Part shown: piece by piece, positions 10,677 through 22,198 of the stretch
Numbering within the stretch: the stretch's first letter is position 1
How the letters are laid out: every line of letters starts with the position of its first letter
From: Chromera velia
Lineage: Eukaryota; Sar; Chromeraceae
Direction of reading: 5' to 3'
Assembly (NCBI GenBank): GCA_018398765.1
Contig: JAHBMJ010005292.1
Span: 24,728 to 68,553, forward strand
DNA: 43,826 nucleotides
Made by a program: the position numbers and the translations under genes
The notes under the pieces: model-generated
What the model saw: only the letters and a program-made list of their open reading frames with translations
Told to the model about the DNA's origin: nothing
Database searches by the model: none

Positions 10677-11439
10677 CAGACGTTGAACTTCTTTCCACTT
10701 TCATCTTTTTTACTTAAATAACAACCGCTTCTAGCCAGTTTATTTTTATCTTTTTGTTTGTTTACATGATGGTCTTTCCACTTTCATCGACGAATTGATG
10801 ATTGAAGGTTTTGCTATACGAATGCATGCCGTATCATCGTTCAGACAGTCTTTTTGCGCGACGTTTCTTTTTAGAGCCTGCATAGGTTTAGTCTAGACGA
10901 TTTTTTACTGGGCCCCGACATGCCACTAGAGCCTGTAGAAGTGGCATCCTGCATCTCGTATAGATAGACGGACACATGCGAATTCGATGCCAAATACACA
11001 TACGGCACAAAAAATCAATAAATCTTGGCATGGCTCAAACACCACCCTGTGAACGATCGGTCGCGTGTATAATTTAAAAATCATCCTGGCACAAGCTGTA
11101 GTATCAATGCGCACACTCTCAATCCCGACATGCTAGACAAGCAACCGCAATTCTAATATATAACATCACGTGCGACCCCCCCCTCCGGTCTTGCCACTGT
11201 TTTTTTTCTATCGCTTCTGGCTCTGTGTATTAAGTAAAAGAGACGTTCAATCAAAGATCAAGAGGACAAAAAGAATCGAAATAAGGAACATACACATTCA
11301 ATACATTATTGGCCTAAAGCACTCAAGAAACGTAACCTCATTTAACCATCTTTCAATCAGATCCATGCTAGCTGTACGGACCAAAACACGCAAATACTAT
11401 TCTTTGAAAAAATTAAAAGGCCATCGTAAAGACAGCAAT
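10677..11439. other. Spacer with a leftover minisatellite unit
   Basis: 10745-10792 reads TTGTTTACATGATGGTCTTT followed by CCACTTTCATCG, a clear relative of the 38-bp unit at 1-646, and 10690-10712 holds another partial unit. The hAT element therefore inserted in the frayed edge of the array. The rest (10800-11439) has no gene or RNA that I can see. Confidence 0.6.
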
Positions 11440-12660
11440 TCAATGAACATTAACGACAACTCGATCCCTTGCCATCAAACAGGTGGGCAGATTTGCGGAT
11501 AAAAGCATTTTTGTAACGTGACCGCATATCAGACCTGAACGCGTAGAGCGGCTGACCACACACGCATTCCCATGAATGAAATGGGGATGCAAATGAACAG
11601 AAGAATATAACGATAGATTACTCTCATATACAGTCTCCAAGGACCTATCAATGAAAAAGGAGAAAACAGATCTCTTTGGATTCTTTAGAGAGAATAAAAC
11701 AACTTGTGGGACACTCTCGAGAGTGAAAAGAGAGAGACCCAAAACCTCCTTCCCACACTGTCTCTCCAAAACATATATACCATAGTAGAAATCATAGTAC
11801 TGTAGTAAATACATAAAAGAATCGTTTCTAAGAAAATTGAGAGCAACAAAACAAGCCATCAACGTCCAATCGTCCATGTAGCGCCTCATGAACCATTTAG
11901 AGGACTGTTATGAAGTGATATTCAGGAGAAGTGCTTTCTGATATTCTTTCCATGCAGCATAAAAACGCGTGCCCCCGAGTGAATACGGACTCCCTTGTGG
12001 GAAGCCCTCCACCTGAGCAACCCTCTCCCCTAACACCCGGATAGTATTTGAATTAAAGTCAACTCTAATTAAATCACACAACAAACTTAACGGAATATAG
12101 GTGGCATATGCATGATTTGCATGTGTACGCATGTAGAGAGAGGAAAACCTCTTGTTTCTTCTTCACACACCTTGTGAGCCATGCCTCTCTAACAGCAGGG
12201 CCTGCACTCTTCATAAAAACAGACCTCCCCTTTCTCAAAACCGCAAAACGATGCCTGGAAGAAGAAGAAAGAAAACAAACCAAAGCATCAAAAGAAGACA
12301 AAAAGTCAGCTCGGGGTAAAAACGGAAAGTACGCCTTCATATCATGTCATCCATCACAATTGTAACCGAACCTATCGGCTAGCTTGGTAGGGTATACATA
12401 GACAACGCCCTGTCTGCAACCTGCCTAAACCCAACGTTGAAGTCACCCAACATTTCCTGAAACTGGAAAACAGAATTCAAATCATAATGTGGTACAAAAA
12501 ATTTTAAGAGTCCGTTAAGAACCTTATAGAAAAAAGAAAAGACCCCCTTCCAACAGTGTTTTGCATATGAAACCAACTGCTTGAATTTCAATGCATCCCA
12601 ACCGCCCATAACCAAACCATTAGACCCCCAAGACTTCCTCTTTAGCCAGAGAATCCCTAT
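11440..12660 (-). pseudogene. Decayed reverse transcriptase, non-LTR or Penelope-like
   Basis: Minus-strand translation shows three palm motifs in the right order and spacing. They are DMKAYFPFLPR (about 12335, motif A), GFPQGSPYS (11978-12006, motif B) and RYMDDW with YMDD at 11869-11880 (motif C). Motif B lies about 33 codons before YMDD. Past YMDD, a YSSVHLHPHF stretch resembles the conserved serine-histidine-proline region found after the palm in Penelope-like enzymes, but this link is weak. Reading frames are interrupted, so the gene is dead. The N-terminal side is cut by the hAT B and copia insertions, and its continuation would lie right of 19993. A LINE or a domesticated cellular RT are other possibilities. 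Confidence 0.6.
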
Positions 12661-12710
12661 CCCAAACTTATGTCATGTTCTGCCAAGAATTACAAATTGA
12701 GCCATAAAAG

Positions 12711-14166
12711 TAGTGACCATGTTTGATTTGATTTGATTTGATTTGATTTGATTTGAGGTAGGGCTTAAGCTCAAATCAAATATCCAGTCAGGAAGGACCT
12801 AGTGTTTAAAGACCTATCAAATACGATCAAATATTTGATCAATATGACTTTCAACCTCAAATATGAAGGTCCCGAAAAACCTTTTGCAAGTACCGATCCG
12901 TCACGCATACTGATTCAAATGAAAAAACCTAAAGCTTGATGGTTTGCTCTCAAAAAAAAAACGTTTTGAGCTGTACTNNNNNNNNNNNNNNNGGGTTTCA
13001 GAACAATCTGACGTGCCTCCTCCCGTTGGCTCAACGGAACTGGGCTGATAAGTTGGTGAAGGTGCATGAGAAGCAGATTGTCGCCTACGAGACGGATCCA
13101 CGGGTGAGGTACCCCGCTTTTGACCGATTCGCCACCGGAGACATGCTGTATGACTGGGACATTTTGGATGTGAACCACGAGAGATTGCAGCATGCCCCTG
13201 ACCCCGAGCGTCGAAAGGCTGCGACCACATTCCCTGTCGGTGTGGAGCAGTTCCAGAAAGGCAAGGGAAAAGGCAGCGGGGGGGCTGCTGACAGTGCTGG
13301 AGGGGGGGCCGCTCCTGCAGGGCCCGGCGGGAGGACCAATTTGAAACCAAAGGAGGCGGCCGCAGACGCAAATGCTGAGAAGGCTGGGGGGAAACTTCCC
13401 CCTCCTGAGAAAGTCATCACTCCGGGTGAGGAAGGCTACCGACCTCTCTATATTCACCTCCAACACAAGGGGCTTGTTGTCGGCCCTGGCGCGGCACAGA
13501 GGGTAGCCGAACTTACCAACTCTGGATGCTTAGCTGCCCAGAAACAGGACGGTTCCAACACCAACAGCAATAGCAAACGTGTGCGCGGTTCTCCGTCTCA
13601 CCCCGTTGTCATCTCTCCGCAACCGAATAGAAGCCCAGGAGCACCCACTCCTGGAAAGCCGAAAAGCCAGAGAAAAAGCTCTCAGCAGCTCCCACCACCG
13701 ATCGATTCGATTCACATTGAAGAAAGTGATCATGAAGAAGAGGAAAAGGAAGTGCCATAAAGCTGAGTGATTGTCACCTCAATTTTGGTACGTGCTCTAA
13801 CTTTATCGTATCAACAAAAAGTCATATGCAATTTCAAATCTATCAATTTTACGTTCTTAATCTCTATTAGTACTAGAGTGAGTCTCAGTGACTAGTGTAT
13901 ATACACTGCCACACAGGCATATTTTTTTTACGGAACTGATAAGTTATAATTATATATATATTTTTTTAAATTTTTGAAACACACATCAGAAATGTTCTGA
14001 TAACTATTGTCATGAGAAAAATGATCAGAGTGACAGTAAGTCAGTGACTCAGTGAGGAACCCTAAGAGGTTAACCTCAAATCTTACCTCAAATATCAAAT
14101 ATTTGAGGTTGAAGCTCAAATTAAATCAAATCAAATCAAATATAATCAAATCAAACATGGTCACTA
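12711..14166 (+). mobile_element. hAT DNA transposon, copy B (inverted sister of copy A)
   Basis: It starts TAGTGACCATGTTTGATTTG and ends in the reverse complement (CAAATC...CATGGTCACTA). It is flanked by perfect 8-bp duplications CATAAAAG (12703-12710 and 14167-14174). Its first 240 bp match the right end of copy A and its last 670 bp match the left end, both in reverse, at about 95% identity by eye. The middle (12993-13495) differs from copy A, so the two are different deletion derivatives of one family. A 15-base run of N (12978-12992) lies inside. The right target duplication overlaps the first two bases of the copia LTR, so this insertion came after the copia element. Confidence 0.92.
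12993..13759 (+). pseudogene. hAT family gene fragment with shared C-terminal tail
   Basis: The frame is open from the N-run to a TAA at 13757-13759. The first 75 residues (ACNWADKLVKVHEKQ-like stretch, then DRFATGDMLYDWDILD) are globular in composition. A glycine/alanine-rich linker and a serine/proline-rich basic tail follow, ending HEEEEKEVP. The tail is the same as in copy A. The upstream part is absent from copy A and probably represents another piece of the full transposase gene. The 5' end is lost in the N-run. I cannot place the first part in a known hAT domain by eye. Confidence 0.5.
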
Positions 14167-14172
14167 CATAAA

Positions 14173-14403
14173 AGCAGAAAGAGCTAGCACTCTAGACATG
14201 ATCAACATGAAGATTTACTTCTTACGCGAAACCTCTGGCAGTTGCCCAGAGTAGTCTTTGTCTGTTTTTGTGTCTTGCATTGACCACGAATGCATGAACG
14301 TTAATTTGAATTGCCTCAAACATGGTTTTGCATGCATGCATTTTATTTTATTTTATTTCTACACGTTTGCAAATATTCGCGCGCGTATTGCGCCGTTCTG
14401 ATT
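14173..14403 (-). repeat. 3' LTR of the copia element
   Basis: 231 bp matching 19768-19988, apart from about eleven substitutions and a 10-bp length change in a TTTTA run. It contains TGCATGCATGCA. Its ends do not follow the usual TG...CA rule, but both copies and the ATAAA duplication support the limits. Confidence 0.9.
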
Positions 14404-17400
14404 CACCCCCCGAGCAGGTGAGCAAGTGAATCTTTTGATAAATCACAGGCTTGATCGATACTGCATGAATCGAGCGAAACTGCGAGTTGTTTCATTTATA
14501 GATTGATTCCGTGAACCAGATGGGTTTGCACAGACAATTTGCTAGCTGTGCACGTCTGGTGATCCACTGCATACGCATCCCCCACTTCTGGATCTGCTGA
14601 AGGACATAATCGAGCATCCCCTAATACTCAGTGTCTGTGTCCAAAATCCCTGATCTGACCCAATCATGTAGTGCCCCATTGTCGACAAAGATCGAAATGA
14701 TCGGATCTCTCCCCTACAACTTTTGAATGAATCGTGCACACCTTGGGATGCGTTTGATCAGACGACAGACGGCAATCAACTCACCAATTGATGACGAGCC
14801 GTGCTTGCTTTTGTCCTTAGATAGGTCCCACGAGATGACATTCTTGGGCCCATCTCGTTCTAGATCCTACGACTCATCATTGAGCATCATCATGTCCCCC
14901 TGCCTGCCTTTGTACTTCGGGCAGTTCCACATGGCATCGGAACAGCCGGCGAGATGGAGTTCTCTTCCCTTCAAGCCATGAAGGACAAAGGGCTCTCTAT
15001 GGGTTTTCAACCCCTGTATGGCTGTCTTGATTGCTGAAAGATGGCGGGCGGTGGGTTTGGTGGTTGCTTCGCTGAGATAAACAGAGTGCTCTCCTCCAGT
15101 TGAGATGAACAGCCCATCCCAACACACCATTTGCCTCCTGATAGACCTCCTGTAGGGACATGTCCACATCTTGCTCCTCGGCTGGAGCGACGTCTTTTTC
15201 GGACAGGGATTTCTTCAGTTTCCCCGGGATTGCATCGACGTCAATGCCTTTGAGGTAACTCTCGGACGTGAGTTCGAAGGTGTGTGCATCGGGACAGTAT
15301 ATGTCCATCCCAATGTACTTTGCCTTGGTCCCCACATTCACTTTTGTTCGGGAACCGATCTTGAATCTCTCCCCCAACACATCGAACGCCTCCTCCGTTC
15401 TCTCCCCTGCCCCGAAAATGTCGTCCACATGCGTCGTTTGCACGTCCTATGCGGGTTCATCTTCCACCTCCCTTCTGACTGTGATTGACTGCTCAACAGG
15501 AACAAACCCCAGCTCCTCCTGCCCTCTCCTCAATTCCTTCCCCCACAGTGCGGGTGCTGCAGGGGTGCCGTAGAGGGCATTGCTGAGTTCGTAGATCTGA
15601 CCTGGGACCACTCTCTCTGCCTTTTTCCTTATCTCTCCCCACTCGGTATCGCTGTACTCAGTGAGAAAGGAAGGCTTCTGTGCAGGCATGATGGGAATGC
15701 TCTTCGGGATGCGCACCCCCACGTGCTCTACGTGGTCGTTGGGGGACTGGAGGAATGCATTCTTGATATCCACCAACTCCACCTCAAACCCCCGTGTGGC
15801 AACATACAGGAGGGTGAAAAGAAAGCAGTCGCGGTTGGGAGTGCCACTGAATGTGTTCACCTTCCTCAGGTCATCGTACCCTGCGACATAAATGCGCGTC
15901 TTTTTCTTTTTCCCCCCGGGTCCCTTGCTCAAATCTTCTTTGTGGTTTCTGGCAAAACCCATGTTGAGCACGGCAGCGAGCTCAAGGTGTGAGCGGCGCT
16001 TTCCGATCGTCTTCGTATGAAGGATGGCTGCCCACTCTTTGATATCAGCCTCCCAAAATTCCCCTCTCGCGATCTCCTCTCTGCTGGCAGGAAGCATGGT
16101 TGCTCCCTTTCAGAAGCTAGCCAGAGCGAGAAACGGAGCGTCTCCCCCAAAGTCCTCTGGGTATCTACGGACGTCAGAGTCCCACTGCAGCATGCAGTGG
16201 CTATATGGGATCTTTGTGAGAGGAACCGGACGATTGGATTGCGTTTGAGGCAAGGTAGGCTGCCCCTGCTTTGCGATTAGCATGGCACCACCTTCTTCTT
16301 GAACCTGCGCTTCCTCTGCTTTCATCTCCAAAGCTCTGTCTCCGAACAGTTCCTCCTTCACTCTCCCCCATTCTTCCTCTTCTTGATTCACCCCCAATGG
16401 CTGAGCAGCCGCGTCTGCAGAGGCAGATGGAGGGACGAGTGCAGGCACGGCCTCGAGAGAGACAACGGGAGACATGGCTGCGTTGGCCGTCTCAGGAGCA
16501 GATGGAAAGGGCTGTCCCTCGGACCACTGAAAGCGGGAGACAACGAGTCGGTGGTTGATGTTGTTGTGACGCATACCCCCGACTCTAGCTTCTCCAGCTG
16601 GCGTCTGGTCGAATTCATTGACCTGCATACTTCTGCTGTTTTCTTGTCGGACAATAAAAGGCTGCAATGCCCCTCTTCTGCCTGTTTGAGCCCAGATACC
16701 GCTGTACTTTCGCGCCTCCACCCCTTCTCTATTGCCATCTCCCTCAACCCTTCCTCAGACTTCCAACCCCACAACACCCGGGCTATGCGCGGCGGCACCC
16801 CCGACCTCTTGTGGTCTGGACTAAGAAGGAATCGGAAACACGGACACAGGGGACGGAAACGGACTGTGGAGTACGGGTGGTGCCTGCTGCTGCTTCGGTG
16901 CTTGGATGTCTGACCAGTGACGAGCTTCTAGAACCTCCCACTTTTGTCGGCGCCCCAGCCATGACTTGTTCAGGCCTCGCCTGACCGGCTTCAGCCATGC
17001 TAGGTGGACTTCGAGCACAGTATGGGTCTCTGTGCCCTTGCCCAAGACGGGTACTCTGCGGAGAACAGTGGCAAGATGAGTATTTTCTTTGTGGAGATAC
17101 GTGACCTCCACCCCTGCCAGCTCCAGGCTCTTCTCATTCATTTTTACCACAACTTGATCTCCAAACATGAACGTCCGCACGGGTGGGAAGCCCAGATGTT
17201 TCTCTGCAGGAGTCATGCCAATCTGTTTGTTGTAGGTCTTATTCCAGGTCTCACAAATGCCGTCAAGCACGTGCTTGTACAAGACCTTCGGCAGGTTCAG
17301 CTCTTCCAGTGCAGTCTGTACTAGAACTCGAGCTGTGCGGGTGGCGGTGTCAATCGTCCCGTGTGGACCATAACAGTACGGTGGCGCTGGCACCATAGCG

Positions 17401-19767
17401 ATGTGTCATTTCCTCCCCACTGCTTACAGCTCCTGCGCCTTGTCTGCCTCCATGGACTCAGGAAAGCTGCCGTAGCATGCTTTCCATCTGAGCAGGTGTG
17501 CCCCCAGGTCGCCTTCCACCTTGCGGTTGGCGCCTGCCATCATGTCCCATTTGCTGGTGTAGTAGTCGAGCATGAAGGAGACTGCGTACTCACCCCTCCC
17601 TCCCACGCCACCACTGTCATTAATGAACCAGTGGTCCCAGTAGACAACCTGTCTGAACCGAGTGACTCGCGATCGGCGGTCGGGAACTGCATGGAGAGAC
17701 GGAAAGATTGCATTTCTCCTTTCACAGACACGACAGTCAGCATAGACTTTCTGCCACGCTGCATAACTCATGCGAAGACCTTCTTCTTTTAGGGTCTCTT
17801 CTAACCTCTCCTTACCTTAGTGCATAAGTCTTTTGTGCCAAGTTATGCACGTCTCCTCGTCGGCTTCCTTCAGTCGCTGGCTATGTCTGCTTGCGGACAC
17901 GGCTGCTGCCAGTGCATGCACCCCTCCTAACTCCACATGCTGAAATCGTTCGGGGCGCAACTGCACCATGGGAACAGCGAATCTGTCATCCCCCCTAGGG
18001 TAGTCAATTTTAACTTTCTTCCTTCTCCCCCTTCTCCCCCATATGTCCTCAAACACGCAGTGGGAGTTGATTACATCGGCTTTGTCATTGTTCATCACTT
18101 CGGGAGACAGAAGGGAATGGACGGAGTCATCTTCAGACAGCCACATACAGATCACGAGTAGCTCATCTGTGCATTGCTGCCAGTTGTTTGGCTCCCCCTC
18201 CAGAAGTATCACTAGGAGGGCAACTATGCACTCCATTTCAGTTTGCACAGCAGGGGCGTCTCCGTGGGCCTGTCCAAAATGTTGGGTGGACGGCTTATGC
18301 ACAATCACGTACTGTTCGAACACGCGAATGGAGCCTATGTTGTCTGTAGCACCTGTGTCGGCCACAAACTTGTCGATCGGAGGAGATAGACGTTTCGTCT
18401 GTCCCGTGCATGCACCGACGGAGAGAAACGCCATGTCCGTGACCGTGATCCTGTCACGCACATAGATTCCTTGCTCGGATGACTCCTGTCCCCCTCTAAC
18501 CTGGCCTGCATACCCTTGGGGCCCTCTCCGTCCGCTCTTCCCCGGCTGCTTGTTTTCTTTATCCCTCTTTCTCATCCTGCATGCAACTGCGTCGTGCCCC
18601 TTTCTACCACAGGGTTTGTAACCACAGGTGCGTCCGAGTGCAGGGCATGGAAAGCCCGTATCGTGACCACCAGGGCGTGCACACCTGGGACAAACATCGT
18701 GGGAACCTCCTCCATGATTGGGAGGACCTCCCTGTGCACCCTCTGCGCCGCTAGAGCCCCCTCTGCCGCCTTGGTTCCTTCCTCTGCTTTGCCCCTTTCC
18801 CCCTTTTCTGTTTAAAGACCGGGCAGGAACATTTCCAGGGCCAATGAAACCTGCGAGACGGAGCTGCTCTTGCACTGTCTGCTGCACAACAGAAATAAGA
18901 CCGGCAAACTCTTCCTTTACCTTTGGACCCTTAGCTGCTGTTTGTGTAGGTAAGGCACTGCCACCTCCCCCACCGAGAGCATCACCGACCAAGGACCACG
19001 AATCTCCCTCCCGCGTTTCCTGAAGGCCTTTTAGTTTATCAAGGATCTTTTTTGGATCCTCTTGGTCGGCTGCATCCATCGTCACCTTCAAGATGGCGTG
19101 AAGGGACGGCGAGTGGCGGGAGATGGACTTCAGAAGGTGCGTGGCCTTGTCTTTATCTGTGATCGTTACCCCTACTTCGGCCGCCCTTTGCTCTATCAAC
19201 CTCCACTTCACAGTCTACTTGGAAACGCGGTCGAACACGAGCGACTTCGAGAACTCCGTGTACTCTGCCTTCACTGCCTTTTTCTTCTCTCTGTCCTTCT
19301 TTTCTAGTGGCATCCTGATAGTCTCCCACATGGTCGTACAGAACTTGTCCCAGTTTGTGTCTGGGGCAAAGGTGTTCTCATTGGAGAACTCAGGAGCATC
19401 TACCTTCTTGAACAAGGAGATCACCTGCTCTCCGCAGTCTGGATGGCCCTTTGCTGATCGAAAGAGGGCTGTCACGACTTTTGACAGCTGCTCATCCTTG
19501 CTCAGCTTCTTGAAAGCAGGGTCACCCTTGCAGATGGCGGTGCAGTCCAGCTTAAAACCTTCAAAACTGTCCTTTACTCCCAGAACCGGGAAGTAAAGAC
19601 GGGAACCTGTTTCGTCTGTGATCCCTCTGGCAGTACAGAGAGAAACCCAGACTCGCAAGCCGAAGGTTAGCAGCGACAGAGAGAGAGAAGCAGACTGAGC
19701 TCTCTATTGGTCAAGTCTTTGGACAAGAGAACACGGGACAGGTCTTTGCCCGCATGCAGAGAGCACC

Positions 19768-19988
19768 AGCAGAAAGAGCTAGCGCTCTAGACATGATCGA
19801 TATGAAGATCTACTTCTTACGTGAAACCTCTGGCAGTTGCCCAGAGTAGTCTTTGTCTGTTTTTGTGTCTTGCATTGACCACAAATGCATGAACGTCAAT
19901 TTGAATTGCCTCAAACATGGTTTTGCATGCATACATTTTATTTCTGCACGTTTGCAAATATTCGTGCGCGCATTGCGCCGTTCTGATT
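19768..19988 (-). repeat. 5' LTR of the copia element
   Basis: 221-bp partner of 14173-14403. Being upstream on the minus strand, it should hold the promoter. It contains TTTGCATGCATACA and an AT-rich stretch. The outer end is followed by the duplication ATAAA. Confidence 0.9.
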
Positions 19989-20442
19989 ATAAATGTCTTC
20001 ATTGAGACAGACCAAAAAGACGGATCAAACAACAGAGACTCACGATCAGTGATTTACCTTAGAGTAAGTCGAATATATATAGCATCCGCAAGGAAGGCCT
20101 TATGTACACACACAATATACCTCCGACGGCAGAAGAAAGCTAAGTCGCCCTTAGCTCTATCGATGCGGCTACAACAGGGAGGGGCACTTCAGATAATGAG
20201 ATGAAAATGAAGGAAATGGTGTTGCTGTCGTACACAATCCTGCTCAGAAGTGGTTCTAAAGCGCTAGCCGAGTGTCTCAAGAAAGTTCATTGTTTTGATC
20301 AGGCAGATTGAGTCGAATCAATCCGATTGGCATGCAGGTTTCCTCATCCCACCCCCCCTATGAATACGTTTTCTGGGTTGTCTTGAAAGCTTTCTTAGTG
20401 GATTGGGATCTAGCATTACTGGATCTAGGATTTAACCCTCAA

Positions 20443-20478
20443 CATCATCATCATTATCATCATCATCATCATCATCTG

Positions 20479-20515
<37 letters not shown>
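20443..20515. repeat. (CAT)n and (ATT)n microsatellites
   Basis: Two adjacent trinucleotide runs, CATCATCAT at 20443-20476 and ATTATTATT at 20480-20515, separated by CTGATT. Confidence 0.95.
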
Positions 20516-21048
20516 GATCGGTCTATAGTATATTATGCGGCTCCCGAAGTTATGAAAAAATTAATCTAGAGTTTGATCTAGTAATGTATTCTTATTCATA
20601 CTTTGACTGGTGTTTCATAACTTTTTTAGTTAGTTTTGATTAGTTTTGATTCAAAAGTCATGAATTTCCCGGTACTTCCTAGTTTTAATTAGTCTATCTT
20701 TGTCACCATTTATCCGCGAGAGCACTCATTTTATAACTTTGTTATATTTTGTTTATTTAAAAATTTGTTTGATCTATATTGATCTATAACTGTTTTAGCT
20801 TTATTGGTATAATTTGTTTAGAGAGCGCGAAAAATTACTTTCATACCTTGATGGAGGGAGAAAAGTAGAGAAAAGCATTATCTGACTGTGTCTATATAAT
20901 AATAAGTACCATGGAGGAGACTTTAAACCACTTTAAACACGAAAAAGGGCACATTAACCATTTGCAGCCGAAATTGTTGATATTTCAAAACTGTTTTCGA
21001 ATGGTAAAAGATTTGACAAAAAAAAGACTGCATAGTGATTTTTCTGGT

Positions 21049-21118
21049 GATTTTTCTAGTGATTTTTCCAGTGATTTTTCTAGCTAGAAAAATCACTAGA
21101 AAAATCACTAGAAAAATC
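21049..21118. repeat. 35-bp-arm perfect-centre hairpin
   Basis: Two 35-bp arms meet with no loop at TCTAG|CTAGA (centre 21083/21084), with one mismatch. Each arm is itself built from a 13-bp unit like AGTGATTTTTCT. It may be the remains of a foldback element, or a slipped-strand product. Confidence 0.9.
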
Positions 21119-22198
21119 TGAAGAGACGCCTGAAAAGATGCTCACATGAGAAAGCGTTTGGGGCATGCATTTTAGGGGAGATGAATGATGCGCCAGCATG
21201 TCAGAAAATTGCTGACAGATGGTGGAAAACGTTGTCAGTAGCGGTTCAGAAAGCAGCAGCGTCTACAATCTTGGCATCTGTGCAGGCAAGCCGCGGTGCA
21301 CGCGGTACACAGGTTACAGAGATGCTGCTTGGGAGGGAGTTTTCGGCCTACGTGGGCCTTGCAGAGAAGAAAGAGTAAAAGAATGGGGGGGGGGCTAGCA
21401 GGGGCGCTGGCAAGAGAATTGAAAGAAAGAGAAAGACCATTTTGATGTTTAAGAGATAGAAAAGACATAAACGGAGAGAAGAGCCTGACAACATCAGATT
21501 GAAGAAACATGACAAAGGAGCTAAAAGCCGCTAAGCATGCAAAAGAATTTATGGATGTAAAGAAAAGGTTTAATAAAGAAATGTTGAGGAGAAACAAATT
21601 TTTTTAATGGGCTGAGGAACCCATTGAAGAAAAAGTTGGGGAAACGAAAAGAAAGACCACAACGCTCATCCATAGATAGGCAGAGTTGACCACGCGAACA
21701 TACGGAGAATGAAAAGTATTAATTTTTGTCCACCGTGGAGTAGTATAAGCTAGGCGCGGCGGCCTAGTTCGAGGGGCTTGCGTTTGCAACAGATTGGCCA
21801 TAACAGACGGACAGGACCTATGCCTAGGCAAGATGCATACTGGCCCGACAAAGGACCAGAGAGACACTAAAGAAACAAATTTTCCACTTCCAGCGCACGA
21901 GAGAAAATTCTGCATACCGATACACGTACGCGTATATACGGAGTTGCATGCATGCATGAATCCATGCATCTCCTTCCCTTCTTGACTTACATAATTGCAT
22001 GACGATCTCCGCTTTCTCCGATCGAACCGCAATTAAGACGCATATTCATGGCTGGACTGTGCCATTGTATCAAAAGGCCACTGCATTTCATGCTCTGTAG
22101 AAGTTGCGGCATTAGATGCGTCGAAATTTCCGAGCCATCACGCCACAACAGATGGACCGATAAGCTGCCAGAGTCCAAACACACATCCATAGAGAAGG

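Larger units (their letters stand above)
14173..19988 (-). mobile_element. Ty1/copia LTR retrotransposon, broken
   Basis: The element is flanked by the 5-bp duplication ATAAA (14168-14172 and 19989-19993) and has LTRs of 231 and 221 bp. On the minus strand the parts run gag (about 19.7-18.7 kb), a CCHC zinc-knuckle region (about 18.7-18.5), a protease with DTGA (about 18.36), integrase (about 17.8-16.9), reverse transcriptase (about 16.1-15.2; DIKNAFLQS and VDDIFG) and RNase H (about 15.2-14.6). Integrase before reverse transcriptase is the copia order. A TGG-led stretch just inside the right LTR (near 19750-19768) fits a primer-binding site. A G-run (C-run on the plus strand, 14406-14411) next to the left LTR fits a polypurine tract. 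The coding region is broken, with roughly half a dozen breaks. LTRs differ by about 5%, so it is of moderate age. Confidence 0.92.
19994..22198. other. AT-rich spacer with microsatellites and a hairpin
   Basis: There is no convincing gene in 2.2 kb. It holds a (CAT)n run at 20443-20476, an (ATT)n run at 20480-20515, TTAGTTTTGA direct repeats near 20625-20655, and a long inverted repeat at 21049-21118. A 65-codon plus-strand frame at 21181-21378 has even composition but no recognisable feature. The promoter and any 5' exons of the sushi gene should lie in the right part. No TATA box stands out. Confidence 0.5.

Noticed and set aside
14727-19596. Many plus-strand frames of 70-200 codons between 14.7 and 19.6 kb
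   Set aside because: They lie antisense to the copia element's minus-strand domains and carry no recognisable motif.
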